A DNA stretch of 16,187 bases from HLUCCA09 sp038757905 (GCA_038757905.1 JBCDGG010000127.1:1-16187); one strand, 5' to 3'; counted from the stretch's first letter, positions 6,585 to 13,475 are shown. Notes: generated by a model not told the origin, from the letters alone. Made by a program: numbers and translations.

Positions 6585-7838
6585 ATGGAAGATCCGACAG
6601 ACGCCCCTGCCGACGCCCCTGCCGATGCCAAAGCCCGCCCGGAGGTGCGCCTGCGCCCGAAGGCCGAGAGCCGTGCGATCCGGCACGGCTTTCCATGGGT
6701 CTATGCCGACGAGTTGGTGCTCGACCGGCGCACGAAGGCGCTTGCACCCGGAACGATTGCGCGCCTGAGCGACGCTGAAAGGCGCCCGCTCGGGACTGTC
6801 GCTGTAACGCCCGGGTCACGCATTCCCGCGCGGGTGCTCGACCGCGACCCGGAGGCGGCCATAGACAGGGAGTGGCTGGCGGCGCGGCTGCGCCGGGCAG
6901 CGGCCCTGCGCGACCAGCTCTATCCGGGCCTGTTCTACCGGCTCGTTCATGCCGAGGGCGACGGATTGCCCGGTGTCGTGATCGACCGGTTCGGCGATGC
7001 GGCGGTGATCCAGCCGAACGCCGCCTGGGCGGAGGCCCGGCTCGACGATCTGACGACGGCCCTCGCAGAAGTCACGGGCGTCACGACGATCGTGATGAAC
7101 GGCCAGGGCCGCGCTCGTGCGGCGGAGGGCTTGCCGGAGGAGACACGCCTTCTTCGGGGAACGGCCAACGCCCCGGTCCCCGTCGAGATGAATGGCGCGG
7201 TCTACATGGCCGATCTCATGGGCGGGCAGAAGACCGGCCTCTACTACGATCAGCGCGATAATCAAGCCTTCGTCGCGGCGTTGGCACGGTCACGGCCGTC
7301 CGGGCGCGACGCACGCGTCCTCGACGTGTTCAGCCATGTGGGCGGATTCGGCCTGGCCTGCCTTGCGGCAGGGGCAGGGCACGCGATTGCGGTGGACGGG
7401 TCGGAGCGCGCCCTGGATCTTGCGCGCGCCGGGGCGGACGCGATGGGGGCCACCGCACGCTTTAGCACCCACCGGGAGGACGCGTTCAAGGCCCTCGAAG
7501 CGATGGCCGACGAACGCGTCACCTTCGACATCGTAGTCTGCGATCCGCCGGCCTTTGCGCCCTCGCGCAAGGCGCTCGATGCGGGGTTGCGGGCCTATGA
7601 GCGGGTCGCGCGGCTGGCGGCGCCCCTGGTGGCGCCGGGCGGGAGCCTGACGCTCTGCTCGTGCTCTCACGCCGCCGACCTCGCCAGGTTTCGCTCCGCG
7701 TGTGTGCGCGGGATCGGGCGGGGCGGGCGGCAGTCCCAGCTTCTGCGCACGGGGTTTGCTGGCCCGGATCATCCGATGCTGCCGCAACTGGCCGAGACGG
7801 GATACCTCAAGGCGCTGACATTTCGGCTGGACGGGTGA
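6585..7838 (+). CDS. Class I SAM-dependent rRNA methyltransferase, RlmI-like
   Basis: A 417-residue protein of the RlmI/PUA-methyltransferase family, whose E. coli member makes m5C1962 in 23S rRNA. An N-terminal PUA-like domain (about 20-90, RHGFPWVYADEL) is followed by the linker domain with FYRLVHAEGDGLPGVVIDRF (117-136), the QKTGLYYDQRDNQ motif (215-227), the SAM-binding loop VLDVFSHVGGFGLACLAAGA (245-264), the acidic AVDGS strand end, CDPPAFAPSR (319-328) and CSCSH (358-362) with a candidate nucleophilic Cys. Residues 6-15 are a short repeat encoded by tandem 12-bp copies at 6600-6629. No Shine-Dalgarno site precedes the ATG; TAGGGC sits at 6573-6578, where a -10 element would stand for a leaderless mRNA. 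The exact target base is not shown by the sequence. Confidence 0.88.
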   Translation: MEDPTDAPADAPADAKARPEVRLRPKAESRAIRHGFPWVYADELVLDRRTKALAPGTIARLSDAERRPLGTVAVTPGSRIPARVLDRDPEAAIDREWLAARLRRAAALRDQLYPGLFYRLVHAEGDGLPGVVIDRFGDAAVIQPNAAWAEARLDDLTTALAEVTGVTTIVMNGQGRARAAEGLPEETRLLRGTANAPVPVEMNGAVYMADLMGGQKTGLYYDQRDNQAFVAALARSRPSGRDARVLDVFSHVGGFGLACLAAGAGHAIAVDGSERALDLARAGADAMGATARFSTHREDAFKALEAMADERVTFDIVVCDPPAFAPSRKALDAGLRAYERVARLAAPLVAPGGSLTLCSCSHAADLARFRSACVRGIGRGGRQSQLLRTGFAGPDHPMLPQLAETGYLKALTFRLDG

Positions 7839-7846
7839 CGCGCGCG

Positions 7847-8401
7847 ATGCCGGTTGCGCCGCGTGTCGTTCTGGATGCGTGCGTCCTTTATCCCACGGTG
7901 CTGCGTTCGGTCCTGCTGGAAGTAGCGGATGCCGGGCTCTTCACGCCGCTCTGGTCCGCGCGCCTGCTGGAGGAATGGGCACGGGCGGCGGCACGCCGCG
8001 GCCCGGTGGACGCCGCCCAGGCCCGCGGAGAGATCGCGCTGGTGCGGGCCCGGCATGCGGGGGCCGAAGTGCCGGAGGCCCCGGGCCTCGACGCGCGGCT
8101 CTGGCTGCCCGATGCCAATGACATCCACGTTCTGGCCACGGCCGTCCGCGCCTCGGCGGATTTGATCCTCACCTGGAATGCCAAGGACTTTCCCCGCGCC
8201 GAACTGGCCGCGGAGGGTGTTGGGCGCAGCGATCCGGACACGTTTCTGCGGGAGCTCTGGCTGCGCGCGCCGGAGGCCGTCACGGCTGCGGCGGAGCGCG
8301 TCCAGGCGGAGGCGGAGCGCCTTGACGACGCCCCCCGGACCCTGCGGGCGCTTCTGAAGAAAGCGCGGCTTCCCCGTCTGGCGAAGGCGATCGGGGACTG
8401 A
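7847..8401 (+). CDS. Solitary PIN-domain protein (probable RNase)
   Basis: A 184-residue PIN-like nuclease-fold protein. The acidic residues of the metal site are visible: Asp10 in VVLDACVLYP, Glu42/Glu43 in LLEEWAR, Asp92 in ANDIHVLATAV and Asp114 in WNAKDFP. This matches the family of longer PIN proteins found singly in Rhodobacteraceae (I recall the name RSP_2648 family) rather than short VapC toxins. No antitoxin-like gene precedes it; it directly follows the rRNA methyltransferase, with the ATG 8 nt after that stop. A GTG at 7835 overlapping the methyltransferase stop codon (GTGA) is an equally possible, translationally coupled start that would add four residues. The C-terminal 50 residues are a charged helix beyond the PIN fold. 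An RNA-processing role beside RlmI is inference. Confidence 0.82.
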   Translation: MPVAPRVVLDACVLYPTVLRSVLLEVADAGLFTPLWSARLLEEWARAAARRGPVDAAQARGEIALVRARHAGAEVPEAPGLDARLWLPDANDIHVLATAVRASADLILTWNAKDFPRAELAAEGVGRSDPDTFLRELWLRAPEAVTAAAERVQAEAERLDDAPRTLRALLKKARLPRLAKAIGD

Positions 8402-8444
8402 TCCGCGCCTGCGGGCTGTGGGGACGGGAGGCGCGCCCGGTTGG

Positions 8445-9689
8445 CTAGGCGGCGCGCAAGCCCTTGAGATCGCGCAGGAGCGCCGGGATCTTCTCCTTGA
8501 AGCGGAAGAAGCCATGGGTGGCGTGCGGCCAGGCCGCGGCGTCGAAGGCGCGCAGGGGCGTGACGAGCGGAATGCCGGCTGCCGACAGGGCGGGGCGGAG
8601 CGCGTCGAGGCGATCGCGCGAAGGGCCGGCCGGAACATAGGGCGCGACGACCTGATCCAAGCGGTGCTCCCGCGCCCAGGACACGAGGTTGGCGATCTCG
8701 GCATCCGGCGCGGCGGCGCGGGTCAGCCCGGCGACCGGCCCGTGGTGTCCCAGACGCGTGCCGTAGCGAGCCCGCGTGTCCGCCACAGCGCCACGGGTGA
8801 ACGCGAGGACAGGCTCCGACACCTCCAGAACGGAGCGCGCGGTTGCGCCGCTGAGCACCGCCGTAGAGACCGGGCGCAGCCCGTCATCGAGCAGCCAGCC
8901 TGGCGACAGGTCGTCTTCCGTCAGGAGCAGGCCGGTCGTGGCGTCGCGCCGCCAGATGTCCGTAACCGGGGACGCGCCGCGCGGCGGGTTCGGGGCCCCC
9001 GGGGCAGGGCCCGGCGCCACTGCCAGCGCGGACAGGCCACCAAAGCGGCCCTCGGTGTACTTCGCGATGTTGGATGGCCGTGCAACGTAGACCTTTCCGG
9101 GGGTATGCAACCCGACCACCCAGCGCCACCCGAGCGTGTTGGACGCCGGATCGCCGTCGAGCAGGTGGCGAAGGAAGAAGTCCGCGCCGAGTTCCCATGG
9201 CAGGCCAAGGGTGAACGTCCAGATGGAGGCAAACCACATCCGGGCGTGGTTGTGCAGGTATCCTGTCTCGGCGAGGTCCGTCGCCCAGTGATCCATGGCG
9301 GCGATCCCCGTGGATCCGGTGCAGGTCCGTTCCCACCGGTCGCGCAGGCCACTTTCGGTGGCGAGCCTGTCATGGGCGCGGGCGAGACCGGCGCGATAGG
9401 CTGTCCATACGGAGGGGCGCAGTTCCAGCCAGCCCTTGAAGTAGGTGCGCCAGAACACCTCCTGCACGAACTTCTCTGCGCTTCTCGCCGAGTGACGCGC
9501 GAGGACGGCCTCGAGCACCTCCGTCTCGGTGACAAGCCGGTGGCGGATATACGGCGAAAGGCCTGACACATCGGGATGGTCCGGACGGTCGTAGTTCCGC
9601 CGCGCTGCGTAGTCCGGCCCGGCCTTCGGTACGAACGCCTTCAAGGCGTGCAGGGCCGCTGTCCGGTCCGGGGAAAAGCTGTGGGCCAT
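8445..9689 (-). CDS. Photolyase/cryptochrome-like FAD-binding protein with N-terminal FAD domain
   Basis: A 414-residue flavoprotein of the photolyase/cryptochrome superfamily. It begins where the helical FAD domain of ordinary photolyases begins: RNYDRPDHPDVSGLSPYIRH (31-50) equals the RLSPYL region, followed by EVFWRTYFKGW (77-87), the FAD-binding DLAETGYLHNHARMWFAS (138-155) and LLDGDPASNTLGWRWVVG (176-193). The usual N-terminal antenna (HUP/Rossmann) domain is missing at the front. Instead residues about 265-414 look like an alpha/beta domain ending in GFFRFKEKIPALL, which resembles the end of a photolyase antenna domain, so the protein may be circularly permuted. The start at 9689 is fixed by AGGAGG 5 nt upstream. 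It lies 111 bp behind the SRPBCC gene. Repair activity, light sensing or loss of both cannot be decided from sequence. Confidence 0.85.
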   Translation of the reverse strand: MAHSFSPDRTAALHALKAFVPKAGPDYAARRNYDRPDHPDVSGLSPYIRHRLVTETEVLEAVLARHSARSAEKFVQEVFWRTYFKGWLELRPSVWTAYRAGLARAHDRLATESGLRDRWERTCTGSTGIAAMDHWATDLAETGYLHNHARMWFASIWTFTLGLPWELGADFFLRHLLDGDPASNTLGWRWVVGLHTPGKVYVARPSNIAKYTEGRFGGLSALAVAPGPAPGAPNPPRGASPVTDIWRRDATTGLLLTEDDLSPGWLLDDGLRPVSTAVLSGATARSVLEVSEPVLAFTRGAVADTRARYGTRLGHHGPVAGLTRAAAPDAEIANLVSWAREHRLDQVVAPYVPAGPSRDRLDALRPALSAAGIPLVTPLRAFDAAAWPHATHGFFRFKEKIPALLRDLKGLRAA

Positions 9690-9714
9690 GCGCGCCTCCT
9701 GCGATCGGAAGGGG

Positions 9715-9742
9715 CAGATATGGCGCGCAGCGCCGAGATCAA
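9715..9742 (-). promoter_or_regulatory. Possible own promoter of the photolyase-like gene
   Basis: On the - strand TTGATC (9737-9742) and TATCTG (9715-9720) are spaced 16 nt apart in the 111-bp gap behind the SRPBCC gene. This would give a start near 9708 and a 19-nt leader carrying the AGGAGG ribosome site. Both hexamers match the consensus only in part, so read-through from arsR remains possible. Confidence 0.3.
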
Positions 9743-9800
9743 CGCGTGCGGGCTCGGGCGCCGCGGCCCCGTCTTTGCTGCCGGCCGGATGGTCGGCGCG

Positions 9801-10259
9801 TCAGACGCAGACCGCGACGGTTTGCATCGCATGGCGGTGCGCGGCGGCGAGCGCGCCGCGCCACGTCTGCATGACGGCGGCGGAGGCTCGGGGCAGAGCG
9901 GATGCCGCAAGCTCGTAGGACACGGTCACGCAGGTGCCCGTGCTGGTGCGCGCGAAGGTCACGGCTATGGGGAGTTCTTCGTGGTCCTCCTCTGCCTCCC
10001 GGGTCCAGGTCAGAACGAACCGGCGGTTGGGCTCCCACGCTGCGATCCGCCCCCATTCGAACCGGGTGCCGTCTGCACGCCGCTCCGTCAGGCGCCCACC
10101 GCGGCGCCGCTCCATCTCCAGGGTGGTTCCGGGGCGCCGGTCGCCCTTGGGCCACCATACGCCGATCTCGCGCGTGAAGAGATCGAACGCCTCCGACGGT
10201 GGGAGGCGCACATCGACGCTGTGCCGAACGGGGAGGGGACGCAGGTCAAGAGATGTCAT
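9801..10259 (-). CDS. SRPBCC / AHSA1 (START-like) domain protein
   Basis: A 152-residue protein of the AHSA1-type SRPBCC fold, a helix-grip cavity that binds hydrophobic ligands. Seen in order: an N-terminal strand and helix VRHSVDVRLPPSEAFDLFT, IGVWWPKG, EWGRIAAWEPNRRFVLTW (about 68-85) which is the family signature, and a final amphipathic helix (MQTWRGALAAAHRHA). The ATG overlaps the arsR stop (ATGA), so the two are translationally coupled. ArsR-SRPBCC pairs are common in bacteria, where the SRPBCC partner may bind the compound that the pathway deals with. Neither ligand nor enzyme activity can be inferred. The photolyase-like gene follows on the same strand. Confidence 0.87.
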   Translation of the reverse strand: MTSLDLRPLPVRHSVDVRLPPSEAFDLFTREIGVWWPKGDRRPGTTLEMERRRGGRLTERRADGTRFEWGRIAAWEPNRRFVLTWTREAEEDHEELPIAVTFARTSTGTCVTVSYELAASALPRASAAVMQTWRGALAAAHRHAMQTVAVCV

Positions 10260-10609
10260 TCGGGAGTGTCCTTGGTTTTGGAAGCGTTGCCTCGACGCGT
10301 CTTAGCGGTGTGGCGGGCCTCGGCCTCGGCGGCAAAGCTCTGCAGCGCGTCCGACCACATCGTGTCGAGCCAGGCGCGCAGATCCGAGATGCCCCGGGGC
10401 GAGAGCCGGTAGAGGCGCCGCGTGCCGTCGCGCCGGACGTCCAGCAGGCCGGCATCGGACAACACGCGCAGATGCTGCGAGACGGCGGGGCGGCTGACGG
10501 GCAGGGGCGCGGCGATCTCGGCCACGCTGGCCTCGCGCCCGCGCAGGCCCTCCAGGATCGACCTGCGGGTGGGATCGGCCAGGGCGGCAATCACACATTC
10601 GTAATGCAT
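10256..10609 (-). CDS. ArsR-family winged-helix transcriptional regulator
   Basis: A 117-residue DNA-binding repressor of the ArsR/SmtB fold. LADPTRRSILEGL (about 11-23) is the typical first helix, VAEIAAPLPVSRPAVSQHLRVLSDAGLL (about 29-56) the helix-turn-helix, and DGTRRLYRLSPRG the wing. The ELCVCDL-type metal-site cysteines of ArsR/SmtB are absent (the only Cys is Cys5), so it probably does not sense metals; this fits the metal-free group paired with SRPBCC genes. The C-terminal 30 residues are charged and variable. The promoter in front has a strong palindrome, so autorepression is likely. There is no Shine-Dalgarno site, since the promoter runs right up to the ATG. Confidence 0.92.
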   Translation of the reverse strand: MHYECVIAALADPTRRSILEGLRGREASVAEIAAPLPVSRPAVSQHLRVLSDAGLLDVRRDGTRRLYRLSPRGISDLRAWLDTMWSDALQSFAAEAEARHTAKTRRGNASKTKDTPE

Positions 10610-10614
10610 GGCTT

Positions 10615-10644
10615 ACGGTAAGTCTGGACTTACGGATGTGTCAA
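10615..10644 (-). promoter_or_regulatory. arsR promoter with palindromic operator
   Basis: On the - strand a perfect -35 hexamer TTGACA (10639-10644) is followed 17-18 nt later by a weak -10 (TTACCG or TACCGT, 10615-10621). Within the spacer lies GTAAGTCTGGACTTAC (10618-10633), an inverted repeat with 7-bp arms around TG and no mismatch. A second smaller palindrome, CTTACGGTAAG (10612-10622), overlaps it. The predicted start falls on or next to the ATG (10609), so the mRNA is likely leaderless. The arrangement is what an autoregulated ArsR-type repressor needs. Confidence 0.68.
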
Positions 10645-10679
10645 GCCTAGCTTTGCCGTGACCGCATGCCGGGGCGCTC

Positions 10680-10708
10680 TTGCAGCCGGTTGGGGTCGAC
10701 ACTAAGAC
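10680..10708 (+). promoter_or_regulatory. Weak candidate promoter for clpP
   Basis: TTGCAG (10680-10685) and TAAGAC (10703-10708) are 17 nt apart upstream of clpP. CTTG at 10679-10682 also recalls the -35 of alphaproteobacterial heat-shock (sigma-32) promoters, but no good CYTATNT -10 follows at the right distance. A second option is TGGACT (10625-10630) with TAGCTT (10648-10653), which would share the arsR operator region. Neither can be preferred from sequence. Confidence 0.22.
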
Positions 10709-10770
10709 TCTCACGTTCAGCAGTGCCCGGGTTCATCCCCCCGAGGCACCCCCAATCCCGAGGCAGTTCC

Positions 10771-11406
10771 ATGCAAGATCCCGTCGATACCTACATGAAC
10801 CTCGTGCCCATGGTCGTGGAGCAGACGAGCCGCGGCGAGCGCGCCTACGATATCTTCTCGCGCCTCTTGAAAGAGAGGATCGTGTTCGTGAACGGCCCGG
10901 TGCACGACGGCATGAGCCAGCTTGTCGTGGCGCAGTTGCTGCACCTGGAGGCGGACAACCCGTCGAAAGAGATTTCGATGTACATCAACTCGCCCGGCGG
11001 CGTGGTGACGAGCGGCCTGTCGATCTACGACACGATGCAGTACATCAAGCCCAAGGTCTCGACCCTCGTGGTCGGGCAGGCGGCGTCGATGGGCTCTCTG
11101 CTGTTGACGGCCGGGGAAAAGGGCATGCGGTTCTCGCTCCCCAACAGCCGCGTGATGGTCCACCAGCCCTCCGGCGGATATCAGGGCCAGGCGACCGACA
11201 TCATGATCCATGCGAAAGAAACGCAGAAGCTGAAAGACCGGCTTAACGAGATCTATGTCAAACACACGGGCAACGATTTTGACGCGGTTGTCGAAACGCT
11301 GGAGCGCGACAATTTCATGTCGCCGGAGGAGGCGAAAGACTGGGGCCTGATCGACGAGATTGTAACCAGCCGCGCCAGCGGAGACGACGACGCATCCGAC
11401 AAGTGA
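10771..11406 (+). CDS. clpP: ATP-dependent Clp protease proteolytic subunit
   Basis: A 211-residue serine peptidase (family S14) that assembles into the tetradecameric ClpP barrel and degrades proteins unfolded and fed by ClpX or ClpA. The catalytic triad is complete: Ser106 in VGQAASMGSLLL, His131 in VMVHQPSGG and Asp180 in LERDNFMSPEEA. INSPGGVVTSGLSIYDTMQ (72-90) is the conserved oxyanion-loop region. The ATG at 10771 has GAGG 7 nt upstream; the longer frame from 10666 lacks conservation. A short N-terminal propeptide, as in other ClpPs, is likely cut by the enzyme itself. clpX follows 279 bp downstream on the same strand, the usual alphaproteobacterial order; the long gap suggests clpX also has its own promoter. 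Confidence 0.98.
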   Translation: MQDPVDTYMNLVPMVVEQTSRGERAYDIFSRLLKERIVFVNGPVHDGMSQLVVAQLLHLEADNPSKEISMYINSPGGVVTSGLSIYDTMQYIKPKVSTLVVGQAASMGSLLLTAGEKGMRFSLPNSRVMVHQPSGGYQGQATDIMIHAKETQKLKDRLNEIYVKHTGNDFDAVVETLERDNFMSPEEAKDWGLIDEIVTSRASGDDDASDK

Positions 11407-11685
11407 TGGCGGCGCGCGCGCCGGGCGCCGATCGGGGCCCGGCCGGCGGGACGGCGGCCACCAGGGGTGCGGCGGAATACGCGGGAATTGCGTGTTGTGC
11501 CCGCCCAACGGCTGGCCTAGGCTTTCCGAACTGGCGGTCGTGCACGGGTGTCATGCCTGCACCGGCCCGCCATGCACGGCTCGTCGCGGGGCTTGTCCCG
11601 GCAGGTTGGGTGAAGGATATGCCCCGCTACGACGGACGCGAACGGGCAGCGTAACGCGGCGAAAGAGCCCAGAGGACGAAAGAGA
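11407..11685 (+). other. clpP-clpX intergenic region
   Basis: Just after the clpP stop the DNA is extremely GC-rich, with GGCGCGCGCGCC (11411-11422) and further self-complementary stretches to about 11450 that could fold strongly, but there is no T-run to make a standard terminator. Candidate clpX promoters are TTGTGC (11495-11500) with TAGGCT (11518-11523), spaced 17 nt, and TTGTCC (11593-11598) with GATATG (11616-11621), also 17 nt; both are weak. A 33-codon frame at 11553-11654 has no ribosome site and no recognisable features, so it is not called a gene. Confidence 0.4.
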
Positions 11686-12951
11686 ATGGCGAATTCCCAA
11701 GGCGGCGATAGCAAGAACACGCTCTACTGCTCCTTCTGTGGCAAAAGCCAACACGAGGTGCGCAAGCTGATTGCTGGCCCCACGGTGTTCATTTGCGACG
11801 AATGCGTCGAATTGTGCATGGACATCATCCGCGAGGAGACGAAATCGGCCGGGCTGAAAGCCTCGGACGGGGTGCCGACGCCCAAGGAGATCTGCGAGGT
11901 TCTGGACGATTACGTGATCGGCCAGGCGCGGGCGAAGCGCGTGCTCTCCGTCGCGGTGCACAACCATTACAAGCGGCTGAACCATTCCGAGAAAAGCTCC
12001 GATATCGAGCTGCAGAAATCCAACATTCTGCTGATCGGGCCCACGGGCTGCGGCAAGACCTATCTTGCGCAGACGCTCGCGCGCATTCTCGATGTGCCGT
12101 TCACCATGGCCGATGCGACGACGCTGACCGAAGCCGGCTATGTGGGCGAGGATGTCGAGAACATCATCCTGAAGCTGCTGCAAAGCTCCGAGTACAACGT
12201 GGAGCGGGCGCAGCGCGGCATCGTTTATATCGACGAGGTCGACAAGATCACGCGCAAGTCCGACAACCCGTCGATCACGCGCGATGTGTCCGGCGAGGGC
12301 GTTCAGCAGGCGCTGCTGAAGCTGATGGAGGGCACCGTGGCCTCCGTTCCGCCCCAGGGCGGGCGCAAGCACCCCCAGCAGGAGTTTCTGCAGGTCGACA
12401 CGACCAACATCCTGTTCATCTGCGGTGGCGCGTTCGCCGGTCTCGACAAAGTGATCGCGCAGCGCGGAAAAGGCTCTGCCATCGGGTTTGGGGCCGATGT
12501 GAAGGACGAGAACAATCAGGATCTGGGCGAGCTGTTTGCCAAGCTTGAGCCGGAGGATCTGCTGAAGTTCGGGTTGATCCCTGAATTCGTGGGCCGTCTG
12601 CCGGTGATCGCCACATTGGAAAATCTCGACGAAGACGCGCTGGTGACCATCCTGACGGAGCCCAAGAACGCCATCGTCAAGCAGTATCAGCGGCTGTTCG
12701 AGCTGGAGGACGCGAAGCTGACCTTCACCGAGGATGCGCTGAACGCGATCGCGGCGAAGGCCATCGAACGCAAGACCGGCGCCCGCGGCTTGCGCTCCAT
12801 CATGGAGAACATCCTGCTCGACACGATGTTCGATCTGCCTTCGCTCGAGGGGGTGGATGAGGTGGTGGTCAACGATGAGGTCGTCACCACGGATGCGGCG
12901 CCCTTGCTGATCTACTCGGATCAGGCGGCGGGCAACGCCACGGCAAGCTGA
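11686..12951 (+). CDS. clpX: ATP-dependent Clp protease ATP-binding subunit ClpX
   Basis: A 421-residue AAA+ unfoldase that recognises substrates (including SsrA-tagged proteins) and threads them into ClpP. The N-terminal zinc-binding domain has all four cysteines (Cys15, Cys18, Cys37, Cys40). The AAA+ core shows Walker A GPTGCGKT (118-125), pore loop GYVG (151-154), Walker B IVYIDEVDK (179-187), the RKH loop (227-229), the ClpP-docking IGF tripeptide (266-268), the arginine finger in FVGR (301-304) and sensor 2 GARGLR (365-370). Length and motifs are those of a full, active ClpX. The ATG at 11686 stands 5 nt behind a purine-rich AAAGAG stretch. It follows clpP on the same strand. Confidence 0.98.
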   Translation: MANSQGGDSKNTLYCSFCGKSQHEVRKLIAGPTVFICDECVELCMDIIREETKSAGLKASDGVPTPKEICEVLDDYVIGQARAKRVLSVAVHNHYKRLNHSEKSSDIELQKSNILLIGPTGCGKTYLAQTLARILDVPFTMADATTLTEAGYVGEDVENIILKLLQSSEYNVERAQRGIVYIDEVDKITRKSDNPSITRDVSGEGVQQALLKLMEGTVASVPPQGGRKHPQQEFLQVDTTNILFICGGAFAGLDKVIAQRGKGSAIGFGADVKDENNQDLGELFAKLEPEDLLKFGLIPEFVGRLPVIATLENLDEDALVTILTEPKNAIVKQYQRLFELEDAKLTFTEDALNAIAAKAIERKTGARGLRSIMENILLDTMFDLPSLEGVDEVVVNDEVVTTDAAPLLIYSDQAAGNATAS

Positions 12952-12979
12952 CCCGCATTCCCAGAAGCGTTGGAACGTA

Positions 12980-13002
12980 CGCCGGGCCCCACCGGCCCGG
13001 CG
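12980..13002 (+). terminator. Strong hairpin after clpX (terminator-like)
   Basis: CGCCGGGCC (12980-12988) and GGCCCGGCG (12994-13002) form a perfect 9-bp, all-G/C stem with a 5-nt loop, 28 bp after the clpX stop. The bases that follow (CGCACTGTTAG) contain only a short T pair, not a full T-run, so termination may be partial. The next gene starts 17 bp downstream. Confidence 0.45.
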
Positions 13003-13019
13003 CGCACTGTTAGCGGCCC

Positions 13020-13406
13020 ATGGAACGCACCTGCATCTCTTCGGGATCGCCCTTCGAGGCAGAGATCGGCTATGCGCGCGCGGTCGTGTGCGACGGATGG
13101 GTCTTCGTGGCCGGCACCACGGGCTACGATTACACCACGATGACCATGCCGGAGACGGTGACCGATCAATGCGCCAACGCGCTGCGGACGATTGAGCACG
13201 CGCTTGCCGAGGCGGGCGCGGGGCTGCACGATGTGGTCCGCGTGCGCTATATCCTTCCCCGCGCGGCGGATTGGCCGGCCTGTTGGCCCCTGACACGGGC
13301 CGCCTTCGGGGCGGTCCGACCGGCGGCGACGATGATCGTGGCCGGGCTGCAGAACGACGAGATGAAGATCGAGATCGAGGTCACGGCACGCCTGCCGGGC
13401 GCGTGA
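13020..13406 (+). CDS. RidA (YjgF/YER057c/UK114) family protein
   Basis: A 128-residue chorismate-mutase-like fold protein of the Rid family, trimeric proteins that hydrolyse reactive enamines and imines released by PLP enzymes, or act in degradation pathways. Seen: AVVCDGWVFVAGTTGYD (21-37), QCANALRTIEHALAEAGAGLHDVVRVRYIL (50-79), RPAATMIVAGL (100-110) with the Arg equivalent to the RidA carboxylate-binding residue, and EIEVTAR (118-124). Because the Arg is kept, deaminase activity is possible, but the sequence differs from housekeeping RidA (for example GLQNDEMKIEIE instead of ALPKGALVEIE), so it belongs to another Rid subgroup. There is no Shine-Dalgarno site, and the start lies 17 bp after the clpX hairpin. 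Confidence 0.88.
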   Translation: MERTCISSGSPFEAEIGYARAVVCDGWVFVAGTTGYDYTTMTMPETVTDQCANALRTIEHALAEAGAGLHDVVRVRYILPRAADWPACWPLTRAAFGAVRPAATMIVAGLQNDEMKIEIEVTARLPGA

Positions 13407-13475
13407 GACCGGGCGTTTCACTGGACGTGCCGCCGCCCATGGGCCATAGGACACGCAGAACAAAAGGAGCGACAG

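Noticed and set aside
7847..8401. VapBC-type toxin-antitoxin module
   Set aside because: No antitoxin-like small gene precedes the PIN gene; it follows an rRNA methyltransferase and is longer than typical VapC.
8402..8444. Possible bidirectional terminator between the PIN gene and the photolyase-like gene
   Set aside because: Only short GC self-complementary bits (such as GGCGCGCC) with no clear stem and no T-run on either strand.
10741..10765. Direct repeat CCGAGGCA (10741-10748 and 10758-10765) before clpP
   Set aside because: The second copy is simply the ribosome site region; an 8-bp repeat in GC-rich DNA is not meaningful by itself.
11553..11654. 33-codon frame between clpP and clpX
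   Set aside because: No ribosome site, no recognisable motif and too short to judge; it lies where clpX promoters are expected.
11551..13296. A 581-codon open frame on the - strand opposite clpX
   Set aside because: It is a shadow of the well-supported clpX frame caused by high GC; the translation is rich in Arg, Gly, Ala and His with no recognisable domain.
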